Source of the DNA: Bacillota bacterium
GTDB taxonomy: Bacteria > Bacillota > Bacilli > Calditerricolales > Calditerricolaceae
Assembly (NCBI GenBank): GCA_017577925.1
Contig: PKQU01000109.1
Location: forward strand, 1 to 6,996
Length of the DNA stretch: 6,996 nucleotides
Direction of reading: 5' to 3'
Position 1 is the first letter of the stretch. Each line of letters begins with the position of its first letter. Shown here one piece after another: positions 1 through 6,069 of this stretch. Under the pieces are notes generated by a model that saw nothing but the letters and a program-made list of their open reading frames with translations, did no database searches and was not told where the DNA came from. The position numbers and the translations under genes are program-made.

Positions 1-52
1 GGTAAACAATCCACGATTGTAAGCCGAACATTTCTGCGGTAAGCTTGTTCAT
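1..52 (-). CDS. Possible 5' end of an unrecognised gene, cut by the window edge
   Basis: On the minus strand an ATG at 52 opens 17 codons that stay open to the window edge; they read MNKLTAEMFGLQSWIVY. An AAGGAGG ribosome-binding sequence (66-72 on this strand) lies upstream, but the gap to the ATG is 13 bases, longer than usual, and no GTG or TTG lies in frame between them. The spacer is the 3' arm of a strong hairpin (53-116). The residues FGLQSWIVY are hydrophobic and could begin a membrane protein, but too little is visible to name a family. It could also be a chance open frame, since 17 codons is weak evidence. The case rests on the ribosome-binding site and the ordinary look of the codons. 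Confidence 0.35.
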   Translation of the reverse strand, partial: MNKLTAEMFGLQSWIVY

Positions 53-116
53 AGGCGGTCGCGAGCCTCCTTCGGGATGTGGTGTGCTTAACTATCCCTT
101 GGCTCGTCGACCGCCT
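53..116. repeat. Long inverted repeat (15-bp stem with an inner stem)
   Basis: Arms 53-67 (AGGCGGTCGCGAGCC) and 101-116 pair over 15 base pairs, with one unpaired base at 107. Inside the 33-base loop a second stem, GGGAT at 74-78 with ATCCC at 94-98, continues the fold. Read on the minus strand, the 3' arm ends directly before the ATG at 52, and the ribosome-binding sequence (66-72) straddles the inner loop and the stem. The fold could therefore control translation of the partial gene at 1-52. Read on the plus strand, the stem is followed by TTTT (116-119) and could be a weak terminator, though the loop is large for that. The pairing is directly visible; the function is inference. Confidence 0.6.
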
Positions 117-143
117 TTTCCTCTTAGAACCCACACTTTTTAG

Positions 144-424
144 CGTAGAGCCGGGAAAGTTGCGGGATGTCCCGAGCAGTGGCATGTCGCGGCGACGAAC
201 ATCCCGCTGCGCTTCCTGCTCACCGGCGGGATCTTCTCCCTCATTACCTGCCTGCAGGGGCCGTTCCAATCGCTGATGGGCCCCAGCTCAACGTCGCCCA
301 GGCCCTCGGCGGTGCACGGATGATCCCCGGTCAGTTCGTCTTCGCCTACAACGTCGCGCACTCACTGGCCCCCACGCGGCCCCACAGGGCGGCGGACATC
401 CACGAAGAGGCAATCTTGCCCTGA
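144..424 (+). pseudogene. Remnant of a heme-copper (cbb3/ba3-like) oxidase subunit I
   Basis: Two membrane-protein fragments sit in different frames of the plus strand. Positions about 177-278 encode QWHVAATNIPLRFLL followed by TGGIFSLITCLQGPFQSLM; this matches the transmembrane stretch in cbb3/ba3-like cytochrome oxidase catalytic subunits that reads roughly RFLvTGtifYLlTcLQGpxQSL. That frame stops at about 323. About 20 bases on, another frame reads ALGGARMIPGQFVFAYNVAH and ends at the TGA at 422-424; this resembles the last membrane helix of the same family. The middle of the protein, including the haem and copper histidines after the LQGP segment, is missing, and there is no start or ribosome-binding site. 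The simplest reading is an internal deletion plus frameshift in a decayed gene. The family call comes from remembered motifs, not a search. The tail ends 8 bases from the stop of the convergent lcfA. Confidence 0.5.
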
Positions 425-432
425 CGTTCCCC

Positions 433-2136
433 TTACCCCTCGCACGATTTCACCGCCGCCATTTCCTTCTGCTTGCGCCGCTCTTCCTCTTGCAAGACGC
501 GGCGCAACACCTTTCCAACGGCCGACTTGGGCAGTTCCCGGCGGAACTCGTAGATGCGCGGCACCTTGTACGCCGCAAGCCGTTGGCGGCAGAAGGCGTC
601 CAGCTCCTGTTCGGTGGCGCGCGCGCCATCCTTGAGCACCACGAAGGCTTTCACCGTCTCGCCGCGGTACGGGTCGGGCACGCCGATCACGGCCGCCTCG
701 CGCACCGCCGGGTGTTCGTACAGCACTTCCTCCACCTCGCGCGGGTAGATGTTGTACCCGCCGGCGATAATCATGTCCTTCTTGCGATCGACGATGTAGA
801 AATACCCGTCCTCGTCCATGTACCCGAGGTCGCCGGTGAGGAGCCACCCGTCCCGCAACACCGCCGCCGTCTGTTCCGGCTGGTTCCAGTACCCCTTCAT
901 CACCTGCGGACCGCGCACGGCCACTTCGCCGATCTCCCGCGGGGGAAGGGGTTCGCCCGTGTCCGGGTCGACAATGCGGCAGTCCGTATCCGGCCACGGC
1001 AGGCCAATGCTGCCGGTCACGCGCCGGCCATCAATCGGGTTGGCGTGGGTGACCGGCGATGTCTCGGTCAACCCGTACCCCTCCACCAGTCGTCCACCTG
1101 TAAGCGCTTCAAATTTTTGCTGCACGTCAACCGGCAGCGGCGCCGAGCCGCTGAGGCACGCCTTGATGGACGAGAGGTCGTAACGCGTGATGCCGGGATG
1201 GTTGATGAGGGCCACGTAGATGGTCGGCGCGCCGGGAAACATGGTTGGCCGCTCTTTTTCGATCCGCGTCAGCACCTCGTTGACGTCAAACTTCGGCACG
1301 AGGACCATCTTGGACGCTGTGCGCACGGCAAAATTCATCACCACGGTCATGCCGTAGACATGGAAAAAGGGCAGCACGCCGAGAATCACTTCCTGGCCGT
1401 ACGACACATCCCCCATCCAGGCGACACATTGCTCGGTATTGGCCACCAGGTTGCGGTGGGTAAGCATGGCGCCCTTGGGGGTACCCGTCGTTCCCCCGGT
1501 GTACTGCAACAGGGCCAAGTCGTCGCGCGGATCAATGGCCACCGGCTCGGGATCGGGCGAGAAGGTGCGGAGAAGGTCGGCGAGAGGCCACACGCCATCG
1601 GCGCCTCTGGGGACGCGTACCCATTGCCCTTTGCGCCGCTGCACCAAGGGGTAGAGCACGTTTTTGGGAAACGGCAGGTAATCTTTCAGGCTCACCGTGA
1701 TGATGCGCGTCAGGGGTGTCTTCGCCCGCACGTTCCACACGCGCGGGAAGAGCTGATCCAGCACGAGGATCGTTTCCGCGCCGGAATCGACCAACTGGTG
1801 TTCCAATTCCCGTTCCGTGTACAGCGGATTGGTCGGTACCACCACAGCCCCGGCCAAGAGCGCCCCATAGTAGCCGATGACGCTGGCCGGACAGTTGGGC
1901 AGCATGATGGCCACGCGATCGCCCTTTTGCACCCCGAGGGCCTGCAGGGCACGCGCCAACCGCTTGGCCTGGTCGGCCACCTCCCCATACGTCAAACGCT
2001 TCCCGAAAAAGCTGATCGCCGGCCGGTCCGGCACCCGCGCTGCCGCGTCCAGCAGATAGTGAAAAAGCGGCACATCGGGATACGACAGCGTCGGTGGCAC
2101 ACCCTTCGGATAGTAGCGCAACCACGGTCTGTCCAT
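433..2136 (-). CDS. lcfA: Long-chain fatty acid--CoA ligase
   Basis: This 567-residue cytoplasmic or membrane-associated enzyme activates fatty acids to acyl-CoA using ATP (via acyl-AMP), the first step of beta-oxidation. The adenylate-forming hallmarks are all present: P-loop YTGGTTGTPKG (212-222), PFFHVYG (256-262), FPGAPTIY (300-307), YGLTETSP (354-361), the ATP-binding TGD ending at D436, the hinge DRKKD (450-454) and the catalytic lysine K542 in KSAVGK. Similarity to B. subtilis LcfA is strong throughout, including the KDYLPFPKN and LVEGYGL segments, and the length is usual. The ATG at 2136 is chosen because MDRPWLRYYPKG matches the family N-terminus. An upstream in-frame TTG at 2193 would add 19 unrelated residues and has no ribosome-binding site. 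The chosen start has only a G-rich stretch before it. Its own promoter lies upstream. No clear terminator follows: the convergent remnant ends 8 bases away. Confidence 0.95.
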   Translation of the reverse strand: MDRPWLRYYPKGVPPTLSYPDVPLFHYLLDAAARVPDRPAISFFGKRLTYGEVADQAKRLARALQALGVQKGDRVAIMLPNCPASVIGYYGALLAGAVVVPTNPLYTERELEHQLVDSGAETILVLDQLFPRVWNVRAKTPLTRIITVSLKDYLPFPKNVLYPLVQRRKGQWVRVPRGADGVWPLADLLRTFSPDPEPVAIDPRDDLALLQYTGGTTGTPKGAMLTHRNLVANTEQCVAWMGDVSYGQEVILGVLPFFHVYGMTVVMNFAVRTASKMVLVPKFDVNEVLTRIEKERPTMFPGAPTIYVALINHPGITRYDLSSIKACLSGSAPLPVDVQQKFEALTGGRLVEGYGLTETSPVTHANPIDGRRVTGSIGLPWPDTDCRIVDPDTGEPLPPREIGEVAVRGPQVMKGYWNQPEQTAAVLRDGWLLTGDLGYMDEDGYFYIVDRKKDMIIAGGYNIYPREVEEVLYEHPAVREAAVIGVPDPYRGETVKAFVVLKDGARATEQELDAFCRQRLAAYKVPRIYEFRRELPKSAVGKVLRRVLQEEERRKQKEMAAVKSCEG

Positions 2137-2277
2137 CCCCCATCCCCCCGTCTCGTCGATCTGCCGGATCGTTTCGTTGCAGCGAATGGGCAAATGCCCG
2201 CACCCGAGGTGTTAGTGGTGGTATATGCGCAACGGCAATGGCACATGCCGAAACTGAATGACCATTCACTATTTAAT
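2137..2277 (-). other. Predicted 5' leader of lcfA
   Basis: If transcription starts near 2271, lcfA has an untranslated leader of about 135 bases. It holds small inverted repeats: CGGCA/TGCCG (2233-2250, 8-base loop) and GGGCA/TGCCC (2188-2199, 2-base gap). The last 20 bases before the ATG are a run of G-rich sequence (GGGGGGATGGGGG on the minus strand) with no canonical AAGGAGG. No known riboswitch or T-box was recognised. The leader length depends on the promoter call. Confidence 0.35.
2255..2268. promoter_or_regulatory. Operator-like palindrome at the lcfA transcription start
   Basis: TGAATG-AC-CATTCA is a perfect 14-base inverted repeat lying just downstream of the predicted lcfA transcription start, where a bound repressor would block initiation. 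The half-site TGAATG is that of the B. subtilis fatty-acid degradation repressor FadR (box of the form TGAATGANTANTCATTCA), which controls lcfA there. Here the two halves are only 2 bases apart rather than 6, so this is not a standard FadR box. A TetR-family regulator with different spacing is the inference. Confidence 0.5.
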
Positions 2278-2305
2278 ATTATAACATGTCCAACTTTCGT
2301 ATTAA
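2278..2305 (-). promoter_or_regulatory. SigA-type promoter of lcfA with extended -10
   Basis: On the minus strand the -10 is a perfect TATAAT (2283-2278) with an upstream TGT giving the extended -10 form TGnTATAAT. At 16 bases spacing the -35 is TTAATA (2305-2300), matching TTGACA at four of six positions. The stretch is AT-rich amid GC-rich surroundings. The predicted start of transcription is near 2271. Two palindromes flank it, one covering the -35 and one at the start point. Confidence 0.65.
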
Positions 2306-2312
2306 ATACGAA
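2296..2312. promoter_or_regulatory. 17-bp perfect palindrome over the lcfA -35 region
   Basis: TTCGTATTAAATACGAA is a perfect palindrome around a central A. It contains the whole proposed -35 hexamer of the lcfA promoter, so a bound protein would compete with RNA polymerase. Its half-site (TTCGTATT) differs from the TGAATG half-site downstream, which suggests a second regulator. I do not recognise the motif. It lacks the G+C stem and T tract of a terminator for the upstream LCP gene. Confidence 0.5.
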
Positions 2313-2423
2313 TTTCACGTCATTTCTGTCGGAGAAATGGGGCCGGCAGAACCCGGCGCGCCCATCGGGACGGCTCCCGGCCTCGCCGCACCCGCTGCCG
2401 GGAATGGGCCGGCGGCTTGGGCG

Positions 2424-3455
2424 TTAGGGTACCCCCTTCCGCTCACTCCGTTTCCCTTGTTGCGCAGCCTCGTTGAGAACGGCCCGCAGCTGTGCGGCCG
2501 CCGCTTGCCGCTCCCGTTCCGGCACAAAGGTGTACCACACACGCCGGCCGCGGGATCCGCGCACGAGTCGGTCCTCGCCGCGCAGGGTCTCCAAGATGAG
2601 GAAATCGTCGGACACGCCGCCAGCAAACGCGCCCGCGAGGCGCAACACCTGGGCTTTCGACAGGTCGGTGCGGACGTGGTCGCCGAGAATGTCCAGCACG
2701 GCAAACAGGTGGAGCCACGTGCGCAGGTCATTCGTCTTGTCGGCCAACGCGCGCAGCACTTCCTGCTGCCGGCGCATGCGCTCGACATCGCTGTCACTGG
2801 GACCGATGTCGCTCAAGCGATAGCGCGCGTACCCCAGGGCCTGGGCCCCGTTGAGCACCTGCCTACCGGGATACAGGTCGATTGTCGTTCCGTCGGCGGG
2901 ATCGCGATACTTCATACGCTTGGCAACGTTGACCTCAATGCCGCCGAGCTCGTCTACCAGGCGGGTAAAACCGGCAAAATCGAGGACGACGTAATGGTGA
3001 ATCGGCAGGGCCAGCAGCCGCTCCAGGGTCGCCTTCATCAACGCCGGGCCCCCATAAGCCATGGCGTGGTTCAGCTTGTCGGGCCCTCGCCCCGGGATGT
3101 ACACGTACGTGTCTCGCGGAATGGAGACGAAACAGACGCGCTTCGTGCGGGGATTGACAGCCGCCACCATCACGGTGTCCGCGCGCGCGCGCCGTTCCCC
3201 ACGCGAATCGATGCCGAGCACAGCCACCGTAAACGGGTCGCCCGGTGCCTTCGCTACGGCGGCGCCGGCCGGTGTCGGCGACGCAGCCGGCACCCGGGGA
3301 ACCTCCGGGACCTGCGGTAGCGGCCCGTTCCACCGCGTCCACATCCGTTCGTACTGCCACGCGGCATAGGTGCCGATGCCGAACAGGGCCATCCCCAGGC
3401 ATCCCAAAAGTGCCCATACCCACCGCCGCGCCAGCGATCGACCCGTTCCGCGCAT
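2424..3455 (-). CDS. LytR-CpsA-Psr (LCP) family cell-wall polymer ligase
   Basis: LCP enzymes move phosphate-linked wall polymers (teichoic acids, secondary polysaccharides) from undecaprenyl carriers to peptidoglycan on the outer face of the membrane. The 343-residue protein has a basic N-terminus, one membrane helix (about 12-33), a Pro/Ala linker (45-72) and then the LCP domain: VAVLGIDSRG (77-86), RADTVMV (91-97), SIPRDTYVYIPG (111-122), DKLNHAMAYGG (126-136) and LNGAQALGYARYR (201-213). The family arginines and aspartates for the pyrophosphate/Mg site are present (D83, D93, R114, D115, R211, R213, R226, R229). The start is fixed by an AAGGAGG site (3464-3470) 8 bases before the ATG. It is divergent from csaB, which suits a shared role in wall-polymer anchoring. 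No intrinsic terminator is evident after its stop. The exact polymer cannot be told from sequence. Confidence 0.93.
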   Translation of the reverse strand: MRGTGRSLARRWVWALLGCLGMALFGIGTYAAWQYERMWTRWNGPLPQVPEVPRVPAASPTPAGAAVAKAPGDPFTVAVLGIDSRGERRARADTVMVAAVNPRTKRVCFVSIPRDTYVYIPGRGPDKLNHAMAYGGPALMKATLERLLALPIHHYVVLDFAGFTRLVDELGGIEVNVAKRMKYRDPADGTTIDLYPGRQVLNGAQALGYARYRLSDIGPSDSDVERMRRQQEVLRALADKTNDLRTWLHLFAVLDILGDHVRTDLSKAQVLRLAGAFAGGVSDDFLILETLRGEDRLVRGSRGRRVWYTFVPERERQAAAAQLRAVLNEAAQQGKRSERKGVP

Positions 3456-3468
3456 TCGGGTCGCCTCC

Positions 3469-3498
3469 TTGTCCCTTTGGCAAAACATGCGATACAAT
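3469..3498 (+). promoter_or_regulatory. Candidate promoter of csaB
   Basis: TTGTCC (3469-3474) and TACAAT (3493-3498) are separated by 18 bases and resemble SigA -35 and -10 boxes. They would start csaB transcription near 3505, about 130 bases before the gene. The -35 overlaps the ribosome-binding site of the divergent LCP gene. I could not find an equally good minus-strand promoter for the LCP gene in this gap. Confidence 0.35.
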
Positions 3499-3620
3499 TA
3501 CCCTTGTTATCGAGGATTTTCATCTACCAGTATGTCCACGGTCGTCACGCCGCCGCGGGGCATGGGCCATCCAACTTTTTCCGGTTCGCCAGGCATATGC
3601 CATGCGCGCGGGAAACGGCC

Positions 3621-3628
3621 AAAGGAGG
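3621..3628 (+). promoter_or_regulatory. Ribosome-binding site that decides the csaB start
   Basis: AAAGGAGG lies 9 bases before a TTG (3638) and 3 bases before a GTG (3632), both in frame. The spacing favours the TTG, and the TTG-started protein (MHVVLSGYYGYNNAGDEA) begins as the family usually does. The ATG at 3602 lies upstream of this site and cannot use it. Confidence 0.7.
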
Positions 3629-3637
3629 CGGGTGCCC

Positions 3638-4735
3638 TTGCACGTCGTCCTATCCGGTTATTACGGGTACAACAACGCGGGGGACGAAGCGATCTTGCAC
3701 GCCATCGTCTCCTCCTTGCGCCAGCTTGACCCCACCATCGTCATTACCGTGCTGTCTGCCCAGCCGGCAGCCACGGCACGCCTGTATCACGTGAACGCTG
3801 TGCACCGGATGGACCCGCTCTCCGTGCTCCGCGCGCTGAAAAGCGCCGACGCCTTGGTGAGCGGCGGCGGAAGCTTGCTCCAAGACGCCAGCGGCCTGCG
3901 TTCCATTCCCTATTACGCCGGAATTATCGCCTTGGCCGAATGGTGTCAGAAACCGGTGTTCATCTATGCCCAGGGAATCGGCCCGATCCGCCAGCAGCGG
4001 TTCTACCCCCTGATTCGCTCCACGTTTCGCCGGGCCACGTACATCTCCGTCCGTGACGAAGGCTCGGCTCGCCTGCTGGCCGAACTCGGCATCGCCCGCG
4101 AACGCATTGAGCTGGTCGCCGACCCGGTGTTAACCTTGAAGCCGGCTCCCCACGAGGAAATCGATGCCATTGTCACGTCGCTCAACCTGACCACTCCCTT
4201 TGTCGCCGTCAGCGTGCGCCACTGGCGAAACAGCCGCTTTCTTGCCGAGATTGCCGTTGCATTAGACCAGCTGGCTGCCAGCGGATACACCATCGCGCTC
4301 TTGCCCCTACACCCGCCAAACGACGTGCGGGCCTGCCTGACCGTGCAAAACCTGATGCGCCGTCGCGAACACACCGTGCTGCTTGCCGACCCGTTGACCC
4401 CGCCCCAATGGTTGGGCGTCATTGGCCGGGCAGCCCTCGTCATCGGGGTGCGCCTCCACGCGCTGGTCTTCGCCGCCGCGCAGCACGTTCCCATGGTGGG
4501 CATCTCGTACGACCCGAAAATCGACCATTTTTTACGTCAATTGGGCGATGCGCCCGTCGGAACCACCGAAACCGTGTCCGCCGCGACGCTGGTCGATGCC
4601 GCCTTGCGCAAGCTTGAAGCGAGCGAAGCGGAACGGAAACGGCTGGCAGCCCTCGTCGATCCCCTGCGCGAGCTGGCCATGCGCCCGGCGCGGGCCATCG
4701 TGGATCATTTCCGCCTCGCCCGCCAAACGCAATGA
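3638..4735 (+). CDS. csaB: Polysaccharide pyruvyl transferase CsaB
   Basis: CsaB adds ketal-linked pyruvate from phosphoenolpyruvate to the secondary cell-wall polysaccharide; in Bacillus anthracis this creates the ligand for SLH-domain S-layer proteins. The 365-residue protein shows the family pattern: N-terminal HVVLSGYYGYNNAGDEAIL (2-20), SGGGSLLQD near 75-83, YAQGIGPI, RDEGSARLLAELGI starting at R139, GVRLHALVFAAA (R272, H274) and YDPKIDHFLRQLG (D292, K294). The length is normal for CsaB. It has no signal or membrane helix and should be cytoplasmic. The start is taken as TTG 3638 (GTG 3632 is the alternative, two residues longer). It stands alone on its strand, divergent from the LCP ligase gene and convergent with a glycosyltransferase gene, followed by a strong terminator. 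Confidence 0.93.
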   Translation: MHVVLSGYYGYNNAGDEAILHAIVSSLRQLDPTIVITVLSAQPAATARLYHVNAVHRMDPLSVLRALKSADALVSGGGSLLQDASGLRSIPYYAGIIALAEWCQKPVFIYAQGIGPIRQQRFYPLIRSTFRRATYISVRDEGSARLLAELGIARERIELVADPVLTLKPAPHEEIDAIVTSLNLTTPFVAVSVRHWRNSRFLAEIAVALDQLAASGYTIALLPLHPPNDVRACLTVQNLMRRREHTVLLADPLTPPQWLGVIGRAALVIGVRLHALVFAAAQHVPMVGISYDPKIDHFLRQLGDAPVGTTETVSAATLVDAALRKLEASEAERKRLAALVDPLRELAMRPARAIVDHFRLARQTQ

Positions 4736-4798
4736 CCGGAAACGTCCTGGGTGGCCTTCGGTCCCGCTTGTCAGGTGTAGAAAACACGCGCGGGAACA

Positions 4799-4836
4799 AA
4801 AAAGCCGCACGGGTTACCGTCCCGTGACGGCTTTTT
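4799..4836. terminator. Bidirectional intrinsic terminator
   Basis: AAAAAGCCG-CACGGG (4799-4813) pairs with CCCGTG-A-CGGCTTTTT (4821-4836), with a 7-base loop and one bulged A at 4827. T runs occur at the end in both directions, so it can stop csaB (plus) and the convergent glycosyltransferase (minus). The stop codon of the glycosyltransferase (4814-4816) lies in the loop, so the hairpin includes the last codons of that gene. Confidence 0.9.
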
Positions 4837-6055
4837 GTTGTTTGGCCAACCCCGGGCGCGACGCCACCAGGCCGTCGAGGACCGCCGCCAGCTCGCGTGC
4901 CCGAACCGTCCACGGCACAAGGGCGCCCGTCCCCGCGGCGCGGCGGCGCGGCACCGCAATCACCCCACGCTTCCACAAGCGATATGCGCGGTAAAAGGCA
5001 AGGCGAAAGGCGGCGATGTCGTCCGGCGCGACCCATTGGGCCGCCACACCCACGCGGGCCAATTCCGCCGCCTCCTCTGGGCCGGCCACCGCCAGCACCG
5101 GGCGGCCGGCTGCGGCGTAATCGACCACATGGTCGGGCAGGAGCCTCCCGCTCTGTCCCCCTCCCACGTATAAGAGCAGGTTGGCTTCGCGCATGGCCGC
5201 CAGGACGGCGTCCCTGCCCGCCGCATCCTGGATGGTCAACCACGTCCGGCGCGCGCCCTGCGCCCAGCGCACGGCATCGGCCAAGCGCGCATCGCCTCCT
5301 TCCGCAACCAGGCGTACCACCCACTGTTCGCGGCGGCGTACAGCCTCACGGTGCATGGCCTCCATCGCACTCAGCACCGGCATTAGGCCGCGCGGCGGGT
5401 CGTCCAATCCGTACCCGCCCACGTGGACGGTGACAAACTCCGTTTTCCTCCCGCCCGGCGACGCCCCCCGCCATTCGCTCGGCTCGAATCCCGGCGGGAT
5501 CACCGCCAGCTCCGGCGGATCAATGAGCGGTTGCAGTGCGGCGGCCAAGGCCGGCGACGGCACGGTGAGCGCGTCGGCACCGCGCAAGACCGTCCGAAAC
5601 AGGGCGCGCCGCATGCGGAGGCTTCGCTCGTGTTCCGCGGCGTCCCACACCCAGTCCGGAAGGGCGGCGACGTCGGCGACCCACGGCAAGCCCGCGGCCC
5701 GCTTCAGGCGCCATGCGGCGGCGTGGGCCCACCACGCGCTTCCCATCGACAGGATCGCCTGCACGCCAAAGCGTCTTGCCACGCGCGCGGCCACTCGCAC
5801 CACACCAAGCATCCAGCGAAGGCCTTGGGCAGACGGTCCCGTTCGGCCAATGAGCGGCGGATCCACCACGCGCACCACCGCGGCGAGACGCCGCGCCGTG
5901 GGCTCGTCGACAACCACGGCGTCCCCTTCCGGATGGATCACAACCGGCTCCCAACCCCATTCGGCCATGTTTGCCGTCAGCCGGGCCGCGCGCAGCGCAC
6001 CGGCACTGCCCGTTGCTCCCAATCGCTCGACCAGGACAAGCACCCGTCGCCTCAT
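4814..6055 (-). CDS. GT-B fold (family 4-like) glycosyltransferase
   Basis: The 413-residue protein has the two-domain GT-B layout. The N-terminal Rossmann half begins RRRVLVLVERLGATGSAGALR and includes the acceptor-side pattern ADALTVPSPALAAAL (160-174) and VIPPGFEPSEW (185-195). The C-terminal nucleotide-sugar half has VTVHVGGYG (208-216), an ANLLLYVGGG strand (291-300) and LPDHVVDYAAAGRPVLAVAG (306-325). The last is the usual donor-binding helix, but the first Glu of the classical E-x7-E is replaced (D308 or D312 are nearby), so activity or donor may differ. No signal or membrane helix is seen. The start is set by GGAGGG (6061-6066) 5 bases before ATG. It follows a 29-residue peptide gene by 14 bases and probably shares a transcript with mutS2. 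Given CsaB and LCP next door, a role in wall-polysaccharide assembly is inferred; substrate unknown. Confidence 0.8.
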   Translation of the reverse strand: MRRRVLVLVERLGATGSAGALRAARLTANMAEWGWEPVVIHPEGDAVVVDEPTARRLAAVVRVVDPPLIGRTGPSAQGLRWMLGVVRVAARVARRFGVQAILSMGSAWWAHAAAWRLKRAAGLPWVADVAALPDWVWDAAEHERSLRMRRALFRTVLRGADALTVPSPALAAALQPLIDPPELAVIPPGFEPSEWRGASPGGRKTEFVTVHVGGYGLDDPPRGLMPVLSAMEAMHREAVRRREQWVVRLVAEGGDARLADAVRWAQGARRTWLTIQDAAGRDAVLAAMREANLLLYVGGGQSGRLLPDHVVDYAAAGRPVLAVAGPEEAAELARVGVAAQWVAPDDIAAFRLAFYRAYRLWKRGVIAVPRRRAAGTGALVPWTVRARELAAVLDGLVASRPGLAKQQKAVTGR

Positions 6056-6069
6056 TTTCGCCCTCCGGT

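Noticed and set aside
73..206. Three copies of CGGGATGT (73-80 and 163-170 direct, 199-206 inverted), one forming CGGGA-TG-TCCCG at 163-174
   Set aside because: Eight-base matches with irregular spacing in a GC-rich stretch; likely chance, though they could be leftovers of rearrangement.
140..361. 73-codon minus-strand open frame (MRDVVGEDELTGDHP...)
   Set aside because: No ribosome-binding site; it overlaps the oxidase-like fragments, which have better family resemblance on the plus strand.
2340..2423. Inverted GC-rich segments after the LCP stop (such as CGGGA-CGGC-TCCCG)
   Set aside because: Considered as a terminator for the LCP gene, but no T tract follows on the minus strand.
490..2427. 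645-codon plus-strand open frame opposite lcfA
   Set aside because: It is antisense to a clear acyl-CoA ligase, is rich in His, Arg and Gly without domain motifs, and follows from GC-rich codon bias.
3181..3193. GC-alternating run (GCGCGCGC)
   Set aside because: Lies inside the LCP coding region and is explained by Arg/Ala codons.
2286..3320. 344-codon plus-strand open frame opposite the LCP gene
   Set aside because: Shadow of the LCP coding strand; no ribosome-binding site and no recognisable motifs.
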